A stretch of DNA of 33,017 nucleotides from Betaproteobacteria bacterium (GCA_020061585.1 JAGUXX010000079.1:1-33017), one strand, 5' to 3'; numbered from the stretch's first letter, positions 17,087 to 25,565 are shown. Made by a program: numbers and translations. The notes: generated by a model from the sequence alone, not told the origin.

Positions 17087-17107
17087 GCGGGCGCCTTACC
17101 CGCCCGC
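17087..17107. promoter_or_regulatory. GC hairpin at the flgJ stop codon, upstream of flgK
   Basis: GCGGGCG (17087-17093) and CGCCCGC (17101-17107) form a perfect 7-bp stem with a 7-nt loop that contains the flgJ stop codon. On the minus-strand transcript only a short TTTT follows later, so full termination is doubtful. It could tune expression or mRNA decay between the rod genes and the junction genes flgK-flgL. Confidence 0.45.
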
Positions 17108-18010
17108 CATCGCCACGCTGGCGATGACGGCTTTCAACTTGCCGGCATAGGCCGGATCGGTGGCATAGCCGCCGGTGGCCAGGCCTTGCGCAAACGCCTC
17201 ACTATCGCCACTCAATGCCTCGCCGTAGCGGGATTTCAACAATCTGGCGTAATCGGTGAAAGCGGCGCTGTAATCGTCGTAGGCGCGGAAACTTTGCTCC
17301 AATTGCATCGGCAGCCCCTGGCGATACTCGGTGGTCAACGTCCGCACTGCCGCCCCCGCCCAGCCAGCTCCCGCCTTGATGCCGAACAGATTGTGGCTGG
17401 CCCCGCCATCAGCACCGCGAATCTCGCGCTGCCCCCATCCGGACTCCAGCGCCGCATGCGCCAGAATGAAGCGCGACGGAACGCCGGTTGCGGCGGCGGC
17501 CACCTCGGCATGCGGCTGCAGGGTTGCCAGGAATGCTTGTTTGCGACTCACGCCAGCGGTGCTGGCGACCGTCCCGGTTACGGCGGCAGCGGACTCCGCC
17601 GCGCGCGGCGACTCGGGCGCGACGACGGGTGCGACGTAGTTCGGCTTAGCCTCGACTGTTGGCGACGCGCCACTTGCCGCGGGCGACGCATCGTCCAGCG
17701 CGCCCGTCATGCCGCGACTTTCCATCGCCTTGACCATCATCTCGGCAAACCCCAGACCACGACCATTCGTCAGCTTGGCCGCCCATTGCTGGTCGAGCAG
17801 TTCGCGGTACAGCTTGACGCCATCGCCGCCGCTGAGCGGGTCGTCTTCGTCGCTGAAACGGGTTTCGCGCATGGTCTTCAGCATCTGCGCCACCAGCAAT
17901 GATTCGAACTGGCGCGCCGCCGAACGCAACGCCTCGGGGTCGCCCGACGTTGCGCGGCCCTTCAGGGCTTGCGCATCCGCGACATCGACCGCGAGCCGTT
18001 CGACGATCAT
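17096..18010 (-). CDS. flgJ: Flagellar rod-assembly protein and peptidoglycan hydrolase FlgJ
   Basis: FlgJ caps the growing rod and opens the peptidoglycan so that it can cross the periplasm. The 304-residue protein is the dual-domain type. The N-terminal rod-binding domain (about 25-105) shows AARQFESLLVAQMLKTMRET and LYRELLDQQWAAKL. An Ala/Pro-rich linker covers about 105-153. The C-terminal glucosaminidase domain shows SRFILAHAALESGWGQRE (likely catalytic E189) and NLFGIKAG. Its ATG shares one base with the flgI stop (TGATG), implying coupling. Confidence 0.96.
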   Translation of the reverse strand: MIVERLAVDVADAQALKGRATSGDPEALRSAARQFESLLVAQMLKTMRETRFSDEDDPLSGGDGVKLYRELLDQQWAAKLTNGRGLGFAEMMVKAMESRGMTGALDDASPAASGASPTVEAKPNYVAPVVAPESPRAAESAAAVTGTVASTAGVSRKQAFLATLQPHAEVAAAATGVPSRFILAHAALESGWGQREIRGADGGASHNLFGIKAGAGWAGAAVRTLTTEYRQGLPMQLEQSFRAYDDYSAAFTDYARLLKSRYGEALSGDSEAFAQGLATGGYATDPAYAGKLKAVIASVAMAGG

Positions 18011-19104
18011 CAGATCACCTCCAGCTCGGCCTTCAACGCGCCGGACGCCTTCATCGCCTGCAAAATGGCGAGCAGATCCTGCGGTGTCGCGCCGATCGCG
18101 TTCAGCGCCTGCACCACATCGTTGAGCGTCGCGGATGACGGCAGCACCATCAATTCACCTTTATCGCTCTTGATCTGCACATCGGTCTGTTCAGTCACCA
18201 CAGTCTGGCCGCCGGCCAAGGGATTGGGCTGCGACACTTGCGCATCGGTATTGATGGTGATCGACAGATTGCCGTGCGCGATGGCGAATTTTTCGATGCT
18301 GACCAACTGGTTCATGACGATCGAGCCGGTGCGTGGATTGATGATCACCCGCGGCATCGGGGTGCCGGGATTGAGGTTGAGATTTTCCAGCCGAGACAGG
18401 AAAGCGACGCGCTCGCCACTGTCTGTTGGCGCCTTGACCCGCACCACACGGCCATCGAGCGCTTGCGCGGAACCCTTGCCGAACGCCCGTTCCACGGCAT
18501 CCATCAGGCGTGTGGCGGTGGTGAAATCGGATTCGCGCAATTCCAGATGCACGTAGTCACCTTGGCCCAGCATGGTCGGCACGCCGCGCTCGACCGTCGC
18601 GCCGGAAGGAATCCTCCCGGCCGACAGGTGATTGATTTGCGTGCCGCCGCCCGGACCACCGGCGCCGGCGCCGCCGACCAGCAGATTGCCCTGGGCAAGG
18701 GCGTAGATCTGCCCATCCGCGCCCTTCAACGGGCTCATCAACAATGTGCCGCCGCGCAGGCTCTTGGCGTTGCCCAGACTCGACACGGTGACGTCGAGTT
18801 GTTGTCCGGAACGCGCATAAGGCGGCATCACCGCGGTCAAGGTCACCGCCGCGACGTTCTTCGATTTGATCTGGTTGGCATCCTGCTGCACGCCGAGCTG
18901 TCCGAGCAGCGTGGCCATGCTCTGATTGGTCATCGCCAGACTGGAATCGCCGGTGCCGTCGAGTCCGACCACGATGCCGTAGCCTATCAACGGATTGGAA
19001 CGCACCCCCGCCATCGTGGCGATGTCTTTGACGCGTTCCGCCCAGACCGGGAGGGCCAGCGCGAGCAGCAGCGGGATCGTCAAGTATCGCGTCGGGGTTT
19101 TCAT
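18010..19104 (-). CDS. flgI: Flagellar P-ring protein FlgI
   Basis: FlgI forms the periplasmic P ring around the rod in the peptidoglycan layer. The 364-residue product has a cleavable signal peptide (MKTPTRYLTIPLLLALALPVWA) and the family opening RVKDIATMAGVRSNPLIGYGIVVGLDGTGDS. It carries the conserved AVTLTAVMPPYARSGQQLDVTVSSLGNAKSLRGGTLLMSPL region and the C-terminal LNDVVQALNAIGATPQDLLAILQAMKASGALKAEL. It begins 9 bp after the flgH stop. Length and motifs are normal. Confidence 0.98.
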   Translation of the reverse strand: MKTPTRYLTIPLLLALALPVWAERVKDIATMAGVRSNPLIGYGIVVGLDGTGDSSLAMTNQSMATLLGQLGVQQDANQIKSKNVAAVTLTAVMPPYARSGQQLDVTVSSLGNAKSLRGGTLLMSPLKGADGQIYALAQGNLLVGGAGAGGPGGGTQINHLSAGRIPSGATVERGVPTMLGQGDYVHLELRESDFTTATRLMDAVERAFGKGSAQALDGRVVRVKAPTDSGERVAFLSRLENLNLNPGTPMPRVIINPRTGSIVMNQLVSIEKFAIAHGNLSITINTDAQVSQPNPLAGGQTVVTEQTDVQIKSDKGELMVLPSSATLNDVVQALNAIGATPQDLLAILQAMKASGALKAELEVI

Positions 19105-19113
19105 GTCGGGCCT

Positions 19114-19797
19114 CTAGAACGGCAGGATAGTCAGGAAGAAACGCGCCAGCAGGCCGCCGAACTGGGCTTTGTCGAGGCTTTGCGTGTTCTTCGATTCGAA
19201 CTGCGCGTTGGCCAATTGGGTGGAGTTGACGGTATTGGCGCTGGTGATCTGACTCGGATTGACCACCCCGGCCAAGCGGATATATTCGGTATCGCTGTTG
19301 ATCGCCAACTGCTTTTCTCCCGCCACCACCAGATGCCCGTTGGCCAGCACCTCGACCACGGTAACGGTGATCGAACCGGTGAAACTGTTGGAGTTGGTCT
19401 CGTTGTCCTTCAGTTCCTGCTTGCTCGACGCGGCGGGCGAAAACTCGCTGGCCGGCAGCAGCCCCTTGACACCCAGCAGCGTCGGGCTGGGGATATCGAT
19501 CGTGGCATTGGCCTTGCGCTCGTCGGTCGTTTCAGATTTGCGCTTGGCTTCGGTTTTTTCCACCAGATTGACGGTCAGGGTATCGCCGACGTAGCGCGCC
19601 TTGCGGTCTTCGAACAGGCTGATGCCGGGGCGCGCCTGGCTGGGGCCGGCCTGGAAGATCGCGCCGTTGTTGACCGGTTCGGCGGCCATCACCGGCGGGC
19701 GGACGCTGAACGGCTGCTTGATCGCGGTGGCCGGCGGCGGCGTGGCGCAACCGGCCAGCAGGACCAGCATCGGGATCAGGGCAATCGAAGGGCTCAT
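19114..19797 (-). CDS. flgH: Flagellar L-ring lipoprotein FlgH
   Basis: FlgH forms the L ring in the outer membrane. The 227-residue protein has a lipoprotein signal with lipobox LLAGC (C17). It then shows SLFEDRKARYVGDTLTVNLVEKTEAKRKSET and the C-terminal GHLVVAGEKQLAINSDTEYIRLAGVVNPSQI, which are FlgH hallmarks. The end GGLLARFFLTILPF is typical. ATG 19797 follows GGAGACC. It lies between flgG and flgI as in other gammaproteobacteria. Confidence 0.97.
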   Translation of the reverse strand: MSPSIALIPMLVLLAGCATPPPATAIKQPFSVRPPVMAAEPVNNGAIFQAGPSQARPGISLFEDRKARYVGDTLTVNLVEKTEAKRKSETTDERKANATIDIPSPTLLGVKGLLPASEFSPAASSKQELKDNETNSNSFTGSITVTVVEVLANGHLVVAGEKQLAINSDTEYIRLAGVVNPSQITSANTVNSTQLANAQFESKNTQSLDKAQFGGLLARFFLTILPF

Positions 19798-19820
19798 GTC
19801 GGTCTCCTGGCGGCGTTCGC

Positions 19821-20606
19821 TTACAACTGCGTCAGACGCTGCAACATCTGGTCCGAAGTGGTGATCGCCCGCGAATTCATTTCGAAGGCGCGCTGCGCGA
19901 TGATCATGTTGACCAGTTCCTCCGCCACGTTGACGTTGGACGTTTCGATGAAACTCTGGTTCAGCACGCCCAAGCCGTTGGTGCCCGGGTTGTTGATCTG
20001 TGGCGCGCCGGAGGCGGCGGTTTCGATGTAGAGGTTTTCCCCCTGGCTTTGCAGACCGGCGGTATTGACGAAGGTGGCGAGCTGCATCTGACCAAGCTCG
20101 GTCACCGTATTCGGACTGCCCGGCTGGGTGACGCTGACGATGCCGTCACGCGAGACACTGACCACCAGCGCATCCTGGGGAATCTGCATGTTCGGCAGCA
20201 CCGCATAGCCGCTGGCGGTCACCAGCGTGCCCTGGCTGTCGACCTGGAACGAACCGTCGCGGGTGTAGGCGATACCGCCGTCCGGCATCTGAATCTGGAA
20301 GAACCCCCGGCCATTGATCGCCATATCCAGCGGATTGTTGGTCTGTTGCAGGCTGCCCTGCTCATGGATGCGCTCGGTGGCCACGGTTCTGCTGCCGACG
20401 CCGAGCTGAAAACCCGATGGCAACTGGCTTTCCTGCGCCGACTGCGCGCCGGGCTGGCGAATGATCTGATACAACAGATCCTCGAAGATCGCGCGGCCTT
20501 TCTTGAAGCCTGTGGTGGAAACATTGGCCAGGTTGTTGGCGACCACGTCGAGCTGGGTCTGCTGGGTTTCCAGACCGGTACGGGCGATATGCAGGGAGCG
20601 CAGCAT
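19821..20606 (-). CDS. flgG: Flagellar distal rod protein FlgG
   Basis: FlgG builds the distal rod that runs through the P and L rings. The 261-residue protein has its standard length. The N-terminus is [50 protein letters not shown], followed by the FlgG-type [36 protein letters not shown] and the C-terminus [36 protein letters not shown]. The 13-bp gap to flgF and 23-bp gap to flgH fit one operon. Confidence 0.98.
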   Translation of the reverse strand: MLRSLHIARTGLETQQTQLDVVANNLANVSTTGFKKGRAIFEDLLYQIIRQPGAQSAQESQLPSGFQLGVGSRTVATERIHEQGSLQQTNNPLDMAINGRGFFQIQMPDGGIAYTRDGSFQVDSQGTLVTASGYAVLPNMQIPQDALVVSVSRDGIVSVTQPGSPNTVTELGQMQLATFVNTAGLQSQGENLYIETAASGAPQINNPGTNGLGVLNQSFIETSNVNVAEELVNMIIAQRAFEMNSRAITTSDQMLQRLTQL

Positions 20607-20619
20607 GATGGTTCCTCGA

Positions 20620-21360
20620 TCAGTTGGCCATCAGCACTTTGTCGGCGCTGCGGTTGTTGTCTTCGGCGGCGCGGATCACCCGCATCTGCAATTCGAACTG
20701 GCGGGCCAGACTGACCATGCTGACCATCGCTTCGGCGGGATTCACATTGCTGGTTTCCAGCGCGCCGGAGATCAGGCCGACATCCGCATCCGCCTCGGCG
20801 GGCTGCCCAGACTTCAAGCGGAACAAGCCGTCCTCGCCGCGAACCAGATCGGCTTCCGGCGGATTGACCAGCTTGATCCGGCCGCTGATCGCCACGGCAT
20901 TCAGGTCCTGACCGATCGGCACGCTGGACACCGTGCCGTCGCGGCCGATCAGAATGTCCTGATCCGGCGGCGTCGACAACGGACCGGCATCGCCCAGCAG
21001 GTTCAGACCGTTGGTGGTTTGCAGGATGCCATTCTGGCTGACCTGCAGATGTCCCATGCGGGTGTAGGCCTCCTGACCGGCGGCATCCTGCACCGCGATC
21101 CAGCCCGAGCCGCGCAGCGCCACATCCAGCGCGCGACCGGTCTGCTGAATCGCGCCCTGGGTAAAATCGCTGCGCGGGGTGGTTTCCAGCACGAAAGCAC
21201 GCGTCCGGGCGCCCTCGCCGACCACCGGCAAAGCGCGGAACACGTTCAATTCCTGCTTGAAGCCGTGGGTGGAGATATTCGCCAGGTTGTGCGACATCGC
21301 CGCCTGCTGCCGGGTCACCTCGCGGGCGCCAGTCATGGCGATGTAGATTACGCGGTCCAT
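20620..21360 (-). CDS. flgF: Flagellar proximal rod protein FlgF
   Basis: FlgF is a rod subunit. The 246-residue product opens [46 protein letters not shown], the usual FlgF N-terminus. It has the central [34 protein letters not shown] and ends with the axial-protein motif [33 protein letters not shown]. It is distinguished from FlgG by its shorter length and MDRVIYIAM start. It lies 14 bp after flgE. Confidence 0.97.
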   Translation of the reverse strand: MDRVIYIAMTGAREVTRQQAAMSHNLANISTHGFKQELNVFRALPVVGEGARTRAFVLETTPRSDFTQGAIQQTGRALDVALRGSGWIAVQDAAGQEAYTRMGHLQVSQNGILQTTNGLNLLGDAGPLSTPPDQDILIGRDGTVSSVPIGQDLNAVAISGRIKLVNPPEADLVRGEDGLFRLKSGQPAEADADVGLISGALETSNVNPAEAMVSMVSLARQFELQMRVIRAAEDNNRSADKVLMAN

Positions 21361-21374
21361 TCAGTCGACTCGCT

Positions 21375-22595
21375 TTAACGCAGGTTGACCAAGGTTTGCA
21401 GGATCTGGTCCTGCGCGCGGATGGTCTGGGCATTGGCCTGATACATGCGCTGCGCGATGATCAGATTGACCAGTTCCGCGGTCAGATCGACGTTGGACTC
21501 TTCCACCGCGCCGGATTGGATCTGCCCCAGCACGCCGGAGCTCGGCTGCTGGGTGTTGGCCGTGCCGGCCTCGGGCGTGTCTATCCAGTGATTGCTGCCG
21601 ATCGACTGCAAGCCATTCGGATTGAGGAAGCTGGTCAGCGAAATTTGGCCGATGGTCAACGACTGGCCGTTGGTGTACTGCGACTGGATGATGCCATCCT
21701 GGGTCACCGCCAGCCCCGCCAATTCACCCTTGCCGTAACCATCCTGGGTCAATGTATTGACGCCGAACTTGCCGGAGAACATGGTCGAACCGGCCAAGTC
21801 CAGTTCGATGCTGAAAGGCGTGCCGGCAACCCCGGCCACGGTATAGGTTCCGGCAACCGTTTGCTGACTGCCTGACGAAATCTGCCCGTCGACCAGTGGA
21901 AACGATAGCGTGTCGCTGCCCGCCGAGACGCCATCCATGGCGTAATGCACCGTCCAGTCGACCGGATCGGCGGCGCCCGCGGATTTGGCGAAATACAGCG
22001 ACATGGTGTGCTCGCTGCCCAGCGAATCGTAGATCGTCAGCGAGGTGGTGTGGTTATAAGTGTCCGCGTCGGTCGCCACGAAGGCCACGCCGGGCGCCAC
22101 CGCGTCGGCATCCAGATTCGCCGCGATCTCGACATTGGCCGTCAGCCGCGGTTGACCGGTGGTGAAAGCGACTTGCAGATCGGATCCCGGCGCCGTCGCC
22201 AACACGCCATTGGTCGCGGCATAGCCCTGGACCCGAGCACCCGAGTTATCCACCACATAACCCAGATTGTCGAGATGAAACTGGCCGTTGCGCGAATAGG
22301 ATGTCACGCCATTCTGGGACAACTGGAAAAAACCTTCGCCGGTAATCGCCAGATCCAGCGTGCCACCGGTGGCGCTGACATTGCCCTGGGTAAAGCTCTG
22401 CGCCACGTCGGCGAGTTTGCTGCCTATGCCGACTTGCAAGCCGCCGACACCGTACAGCGATGTGGCATAGACATCGGCGAACTGCGCCTGACTCGACTTG
22501 AAACCGACCGTCGACGTGTTGGCGATGTTGTGGCCGATGACATCGAGATTCTTGGCCGCGCCATTGAGACCGCTCAAACCTTGTTGAAAACCCAT
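21375..22595 (-). CDS. flgE: Flagellar hook protein FlgE
   Basis: FlgE polymerises into the universal-joint hook. Starting at ATG 22595 (MGFQQGLSGLNGAAKNLDVIGHNIANTSTVGFKSSQAQFADVYA) the protein has 406 residues. GGAG lies 8 nt upstream, and the longer in-frame extension back to 22679 overlaps flgD and is rejected. Recognisable parts are GNVSATGGTLDLAITGEGFFQLSQNG, the variable D1-D2 region, GYGKGELAGLAVTQDGIIQSQYTNGQ and the C-terminal SNVDLTAELVNLIIAQRMYQANAQTIRAQDQILQTLVNLR. The gap to flgD is 13 bp. Confidence 0.97.
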   Translation of the reverse strand: MGFQQGLSGLNGAAKNLDVIGHNIANTSTVGFKSSQAQFADVYATSLYGVGGLQVGIGSKLADVAQSFTQGNVSATGGTLDLAITGEGFFQLSQNGVTSYSRNGQFHLDNLGYVVDNSGARVQGYAATNGVLATAPGSDLQVAFTTGQPRLTANVEIAANLDADAVAPGVAFVATDADTYNHTTSLTIYDSLGSEHTMSLYFAKSAGAADPVDWTVHYAMDGVSAGSDTLSFPLVDGQISSGSQQTVAGTYTVAGVAGTPFSIELDLAGSTMFSGKFGVNTLTQDGYGKGELAGLAVTQDGIIQSQYTNGQSLTIGQISLTSFLNPNGLQSIGSNHWIDTPEAGTANTQQPSSGVLGQIQSGAVEESNVDLTAELVNLIIAQRMYQANAQTIRAQDQILQTLVNLR

Positions 22596-22608
22596 TTCAT
22601 CCGCTCCT

Positions 22609-23286
22609 TCAGAAAATTTGCCGAATCTGATCGAGACCGCGCGCACCCAGACCGGAAACCTCGACATCCATATCGCCATCGTTCAAGGCGACGCTCAATA
22701 CGCTGCCCAGGGCATAGGCAGAATTCGACACCGCCTCGCCGGCGGCGCTGGCCTCAACCTTGAAGGTGTAATCGCCATTCGCCAGCAAATCGCCGTTGGC
22801 GTTGGCGCCATCCCAGACAAAGCGAACCAGACCGGCGTCCTGCTCGCCCAGATCCAGCGACGCGACCACCGCGCCATTGCCGTCCAGCACCCGGATCATG
22901 ACGCTATCCGCCGGCGCATCGAGATGCACACCGCCCGCCGCGCCGGAATCGCCGAGAGTCAGCAGATCGCCTTCGGCCAGTACCTGGCGTCCGACCAGCG
23001 ACGCGGCCTGCAAGACCTGACTCGACTGGAATTGCGACACCAGTCCATCCAGCGTGGCGTTAAGTTGGTTGACCCCCTCGACGGTGGACATCTGCGCCAA
23101 CTGGCTGGTCAGCTCGGCGTTTTCCATCGGATTCATCGGATCCTGATTCTTCAACTGGGTCACCAGCAAGGTCAGGAAGCGATCCGCCAATTCCGCCGTC
23201 GAACCCGCCGAGGCGGTGGACGTGGAGGCGTTCAAGCTGGCGAGAACGCTGGCGGCGGACTCGTTCTGAACGGTGGATATGGCCAT
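22609..23286 (-). CDS. flgD: Flagellar hook-capping (hook assembly) protein FlgD
   Basis: FlgD forms the cap under which FlgE adds to the hook, and it is later replaced by FlgK. The 225-residue protein shows the FlgD core FLTLLVTQLKNQDPMNPMENAELTSQLAQMSTVEGVNQLN (36-75). A C-terminal pair of beta domains follows: FlgD Ig-like, with FVWDGANANGDLLANGDYTFKVEASAAG. The Ser/Ala/Thr-rich first 30 residues fit an export signal. It begins 12 bp after flgC. Confidence 0.97.
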   Translation of the reverse strand: MAISTVQNESAASVLASLNASTSTASAGSTAELADRFLTLLVTQLKNQDPMNPMENAELTSQLAQMSTVEGVNQLNATLDGLVSQFQSSQVLQAASLVGRQVLAEGDLLTLGDSGAAGGVHLDAPADSVMIRVLDGNGAVVASLDLGEQDAGLVRFVWDGANANGDLLANGDYTFKVEASAAGEAVSNSAYALGSVLSVALNDGDMDVEVSGLGARGLDQIRQIF

Positions 23287-23298
23287 GACTCAAGACTC

Positions 23299-23712
23299 CT
23301 AACTGGCCGCGACGGCCAAGGTGCGCTGCATCAGCGATTTGGTGGTAGCCATCACTTCGGCGTTGGTCTGATACGAACGCGAGGCGGAAATCATGTTGAC
23401 CATCTCCTCCACCGCGTCGACATTCGGATAAGCGACGTAACCCTTGGGATCGGCGAGCGGATGCTTCGGGTCGTAAACCATGCGCGACGGCGACTGATCC
23501 TCGACCACTTCGGTCATCCGCACGCCTTGCGCCCAGGGCGCGGATTTATTCAGCGCCACGGCCTGAAACATCACTTGCTTGGCCTTGTAACCCTCGCCGG
23601 TCGAGGCGTGCGCGGAATCGACATTGGCCAGATTCGAAGCCACCGCGTTCAAGCGCATGGATTGCGCGGTGAGCGCGGACGCGGCGATCTGGAAAACATT
23701 GTTGAGAGACAT
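23299..23712 (-). CDS. flgC: Flagellar basal-body rod protein FlgC
   Basis: FlgC is a proximal rod subunit. The 137-residue product shows the axial N-terminus (FQIAASALTAQSMRLNAVASNLANVDSA), the FlgC-type YKAKQVMFQAV and DPKHPLADPKGYVAYPNVDAVEEMVNMISASRSYQTNAEVMATTKSLMQRTL. It lies 24 bp after flgB. Length and motifs are standard. Confidence 0.98.
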   Translation of the reverse strand: MSLNNVFQIAASALTAQSMRLNAVASNLANVDSAHASTGEGYKAKQVMFQAVALNKSAPWAQGVRMTEVVEDQSPSRMVYDPKHPLADPKGYVAYPNVDAVEEMVNMISASRSYQTNAEVMATTKSLMQRTLAVAAS

Positions 23713-23736
23713 CGCAACCCCGCTTCAAGGAAAAAA

Positions 23737-24144
23737 TTACTGTTGAGCGCCCAAAGCCTGCCCCATCCGCTTGAAGGTGGAAGCGGCGCGATCGAGCAGA
23801 AACTGGTATTGCAAGGCGTTTTCGGTGAAGTGCGCCCGCTCCACATCAGGATCGACGGTATTGCCATCTAGACTGGGCTGCACGCTGGAGCGAAATTTGA
23901 CATGCCCACCCGCCGTTGCCGCGCCGGCGCCGTCCAGATGCCCGCCATCGGTGCGCGCCAGCTTCAGCGGACCGCCTTGCGCACCCATCGCGCTGTTCAG
24001 CGCGGCGGCAAAATCCAGATCGCGCGCCTTGTAATTGGGGGTATCCGAATTGGCGATATTGGCCGCCAAGATTTCATGCCGCCGCGCCCGCAGATTCAGG
24101 GCGTTCTGGACAAAGGCGATTTCGGTGTCAATTTTGTTTAGCAT
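23737..24144 (-). CDS. flgB: Flagellar basal-body rod protein FlgB
   Basis: FlgB is a proximal rod subunit and the first gene of the flgBCDEFGHIJKL operon. The ATG at 24144 gives 135 residues (MLNKIDTEIAFVQNALNLRARRHEILAANIANSDTPNYKARDLDFAAALN), with the conserved ANIANSDTPNYKARD signature and the C-terminal RAHFTENALQYQFLLDRAASTFKRM. An apparent upstream start at 24171 lies within the sigma54 -12 element and would not be transcribed. GGAGA precedes the chosen ATG. flgA and flgM, often upstream, are not in the window. Confidence 0.97.
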   Translation of the reverse strand: MLNKIDTEIAFVQNALNLRARRHEILAANIANSDTPNYKARDLDFAAALNSAMGAQGGPLKLARTDGGHLDGAGAATAGGHVKFRSSVQPSLDGNTVDPDVERAHFTENALQYQFLLDRAASTFKRMGQALGAQQ

Positions 24145-24166
24145 GATGGGTCTCCGCTTCTGATAC

Positions 24167-24182
24167 AGCAAGCGCCATGCCA
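24167..24182 (-). promoter_or_regulatory. Sigma54 (RpoN) promoter of the flgB operon
   Basis: The minus strand reads TGGCATG-GCGC-TTGCT, which differs from the consensus TGGCACG-N4-TTGCW at one base, with correct GG-to-GC spacing. The -24 and -12 elements both predict transcription starting near 24156, only about 12 nt before the flgB ATG. RpoN control of flgB operons, with a FleQ-type activator, is established in Pseudomonas and Vibrio relatives. Confidence 0.85.
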
Positions 24183-24262
24183 GACCCGAACAGCAGCTAA
24201 ATCATTGATTTCCTGTCGAATCGCCGGATCGCACCGGCATTGATCGGCAAACCTCGCCGGGT

Positions 24263-24291
24263 GCGGCAAGTTATGCCGCCGACCAGCGGCA
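24263..24291 (-). promoter_or_regulatory. Three-arm GCGGCA/TGCCGC/GCGGCA hairpin set after the PatB-like gene
   Basis: TGCCGC (24274-24279) can pair either with GCGGCA at 24263-24268 or with GCGGCA at 24286-24291, giving two mutually exclusive 6-bp stems directly after the PatB-like stop codon. No T-run follows. It may be a weak terminator separating this gene from the sigma54 flgB promoter. Confidence 0.4.
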
Positions 24292-24294
24292 ACG

Positions 24295-25476
24295 CTACAG
24301 CGCCGCCGCCAGGCGATGCAGCGCGGTTTCGATCAACGCCCGCGGCGCGCCGATGTTGAGGCGCATGAAGCCGTGTCCGCCGGCGCCGAACACCGTGCCG
24401 GGATTCATGCCCAGCTTCGCCCGTTCGACGCAGAACCGCCGCAGCGCCGCATCATCCCAGCCCCGCGCGGCGCACAACTCGCGGCAATCCAGCCAGAGCA
24501 GATAAGTGCCTTGCGGCTCGATGACGCGGATGCCGGGCAGATGCTCGCGGGCGTAGGCGATGGCGAAATCACGGGTTTGCGCCAGATAGATCATCAACGC
24601 ATCCAGCCAGGCCGCGCCGTGGCGATAGCCGGCGGTGAACGCGGCGCTGCTGAACGGGTTGTAATTACCGGCATGCAGCAAGTCGAACGCCTTGACCAAG
24701 GCCGCCCGCCGCGCCGGATCCGGCACGATCAGCGCCGACAGGCCTAGGCCGGGAATATTGAAGGTCTTGCTGGGCGCCAGCGCGGTCACCACGCGACCGG
24801 GATCGGTTGCCGAATCATCCGCCAACGACGCCAGGACCCAATGCCGCTGACCGGGATAAATCAGGTCATGATGGATTTCATCCGACAACACGACCAGATC
24901 GTGCCGCTCCGCGATGTCCAGCACCCGCGCCAGTTCCTCCCGCGTCCAGACCCGGCCGACCGGGTTGTGCGGCGAACACAGCAGCAGCAGACGCGCATCG
25001 GGCGCGGCCGCGCAGCGTTGCAGATGCGCGAAATCGATCTGGTATCGCCCATCCGCCAGCCGCAGCGGATTCTCGATCAGCCGGCGTCCTGTCGAAGTCA
25101 CCGCCGAGAAGAACGGAAAATACACCGGCGGCTGCACGATGACGCCCTGCCCGGCTTCGGCAAACGCCAGAACCGCCGCGTGCAGCGACGGCACCACGCC
25201 GGGGGCGAGCAAAATCCAGTCGCGCGCGATCGACCAGCCATGGCGCTGTCGCAGCCAGTCCATCAATGCCTCGAACAACGCCTCCGGATAGCGGCTGTAG
25301 CCATAGATCGGATGCGCGGCGCGCGCCAGCAAGGCCTGGGTGACCTCGGCAGGCGCGGCGAAATCCATGTCGGCGACCCACAACGGCAGCACATCGGACG
25401 TGCCGAAGTATTCAGCGCGACCGTCGTGCTTGACCGAATCGGTGTGGTCGCGGGCAATGATGCGGTCGAAATCCAT
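24295..25476 (-). CDS. patB: PatB/MalY-type PLP-dependent C-S lyase; candidate OvoB
   Basis: This is a class I/II aminotransferase-fold C-S beta-lyase. The 393-residue protein has the PatB/MalY start (FDRIIARDHTDSVKHD, LPLWVADMDF), HPIYGYSRYP, VVPSLHAAVLAF, PPVYFPFF (Y119), LCSPHNPVGRVW (N171), SDEIHHDLIYPG (D199) and the PLP lysine in APSKTFNIPGL (K237). The family cleaves cystathionine, cysteine or cysteine S-conjugates. Here it lies immediately downstream of ovoA on the same strand. In ovothiol synthesis a PLP-dependent sulfoxide lyase (OvoB) cleaves the OvoA product to 5-thiohistidine, so an OvoB role is a reasonable inference. A general cystathionine beta-lyase remains the alternative. 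The start ATG lies 6 bp from the edge of a palindromic repeat; GGTGG straddles that edge as a weak ribosome site. Confidence 0.9.
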   Translation of the reverse strand: MDFDRIIARDHTDSVKHDGRAEYFGTSDVLPLWVADMDFAAPAEVTQALLARAAHPIYGYSRYPEALFEALMDWLRQRHGWSIARDWILLAPGVVPSLHAAVLAFAEAGQGVIVQPPVYFPFFSAVTSTGRRLIENPLRLADGRYQIDFAHLQRCAAAPDARLLLLCSPHNPVGRVWTREELARVLDIAERHDLVVLSDEIHHDLIYPGQRHWVLASLADDSATDPGRVVTALAPSKTFNIPGLGLSALIVPDPARRAALVKAFDLLHAGNYNPFSSAAFTAGYRHGAAWLDALMIYLAQTRDFAIAYAREHLPGIRVIEPQGTYLLWLDCRELCAARGWDDAALRRFCVERAKLGMNPGTVFGAGGHGFMRLNIGAPRALIETALHRLAAAL

Positions 25477-25482
25477 ATACCA

Positions 25483-25554
25483 CCGTCATACCGGCGAATG
25501 CCGGTATCCAGGAAAGGGCCGCTGACTGGATACCGGCATTCGCCGGTATGACGG
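25483..25554. repeat. REP/BIME-like palindromic element filling the ovoA-patB gap
   Basis: Two perfectly complementary 29-bp arms (25483-25511 and 25526-25554) flank a 14-nt spacer. Each arm contains its own small palindrome, ATACCGGC-GAAT-GCCGGTAT, so the unit is two REP-like hairpins in opposite orientation. Read in one frame an arm encodes VIPANAGIQ, the signature of a repeat family scattered through many proteobacterial genomes. It occupies 72 of the 89 bp between ovoA and the PatB-like gene. No transposase is nearby, so mobilisation, if any, would act in trans. Confidence 0.93.
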
Positions 25555-25565
25555 AATAAAACAGG

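Noticed and set aside
22596-22679. N-terminal extension of flgE to 22679
   Set aside because: It overlaps flgD, lacks the axial-protein pattern, and a good Shine-Dalgarno precedes the ATG at 22595.
25483-25554. Insertion-sequence remnant or simple rho-independent terminator
   Set aside because: There is no transposase fragment or target duplication visible, and no T-run follows either arm. The double-hairpin layout fits a REP/BIME-type repeat better.
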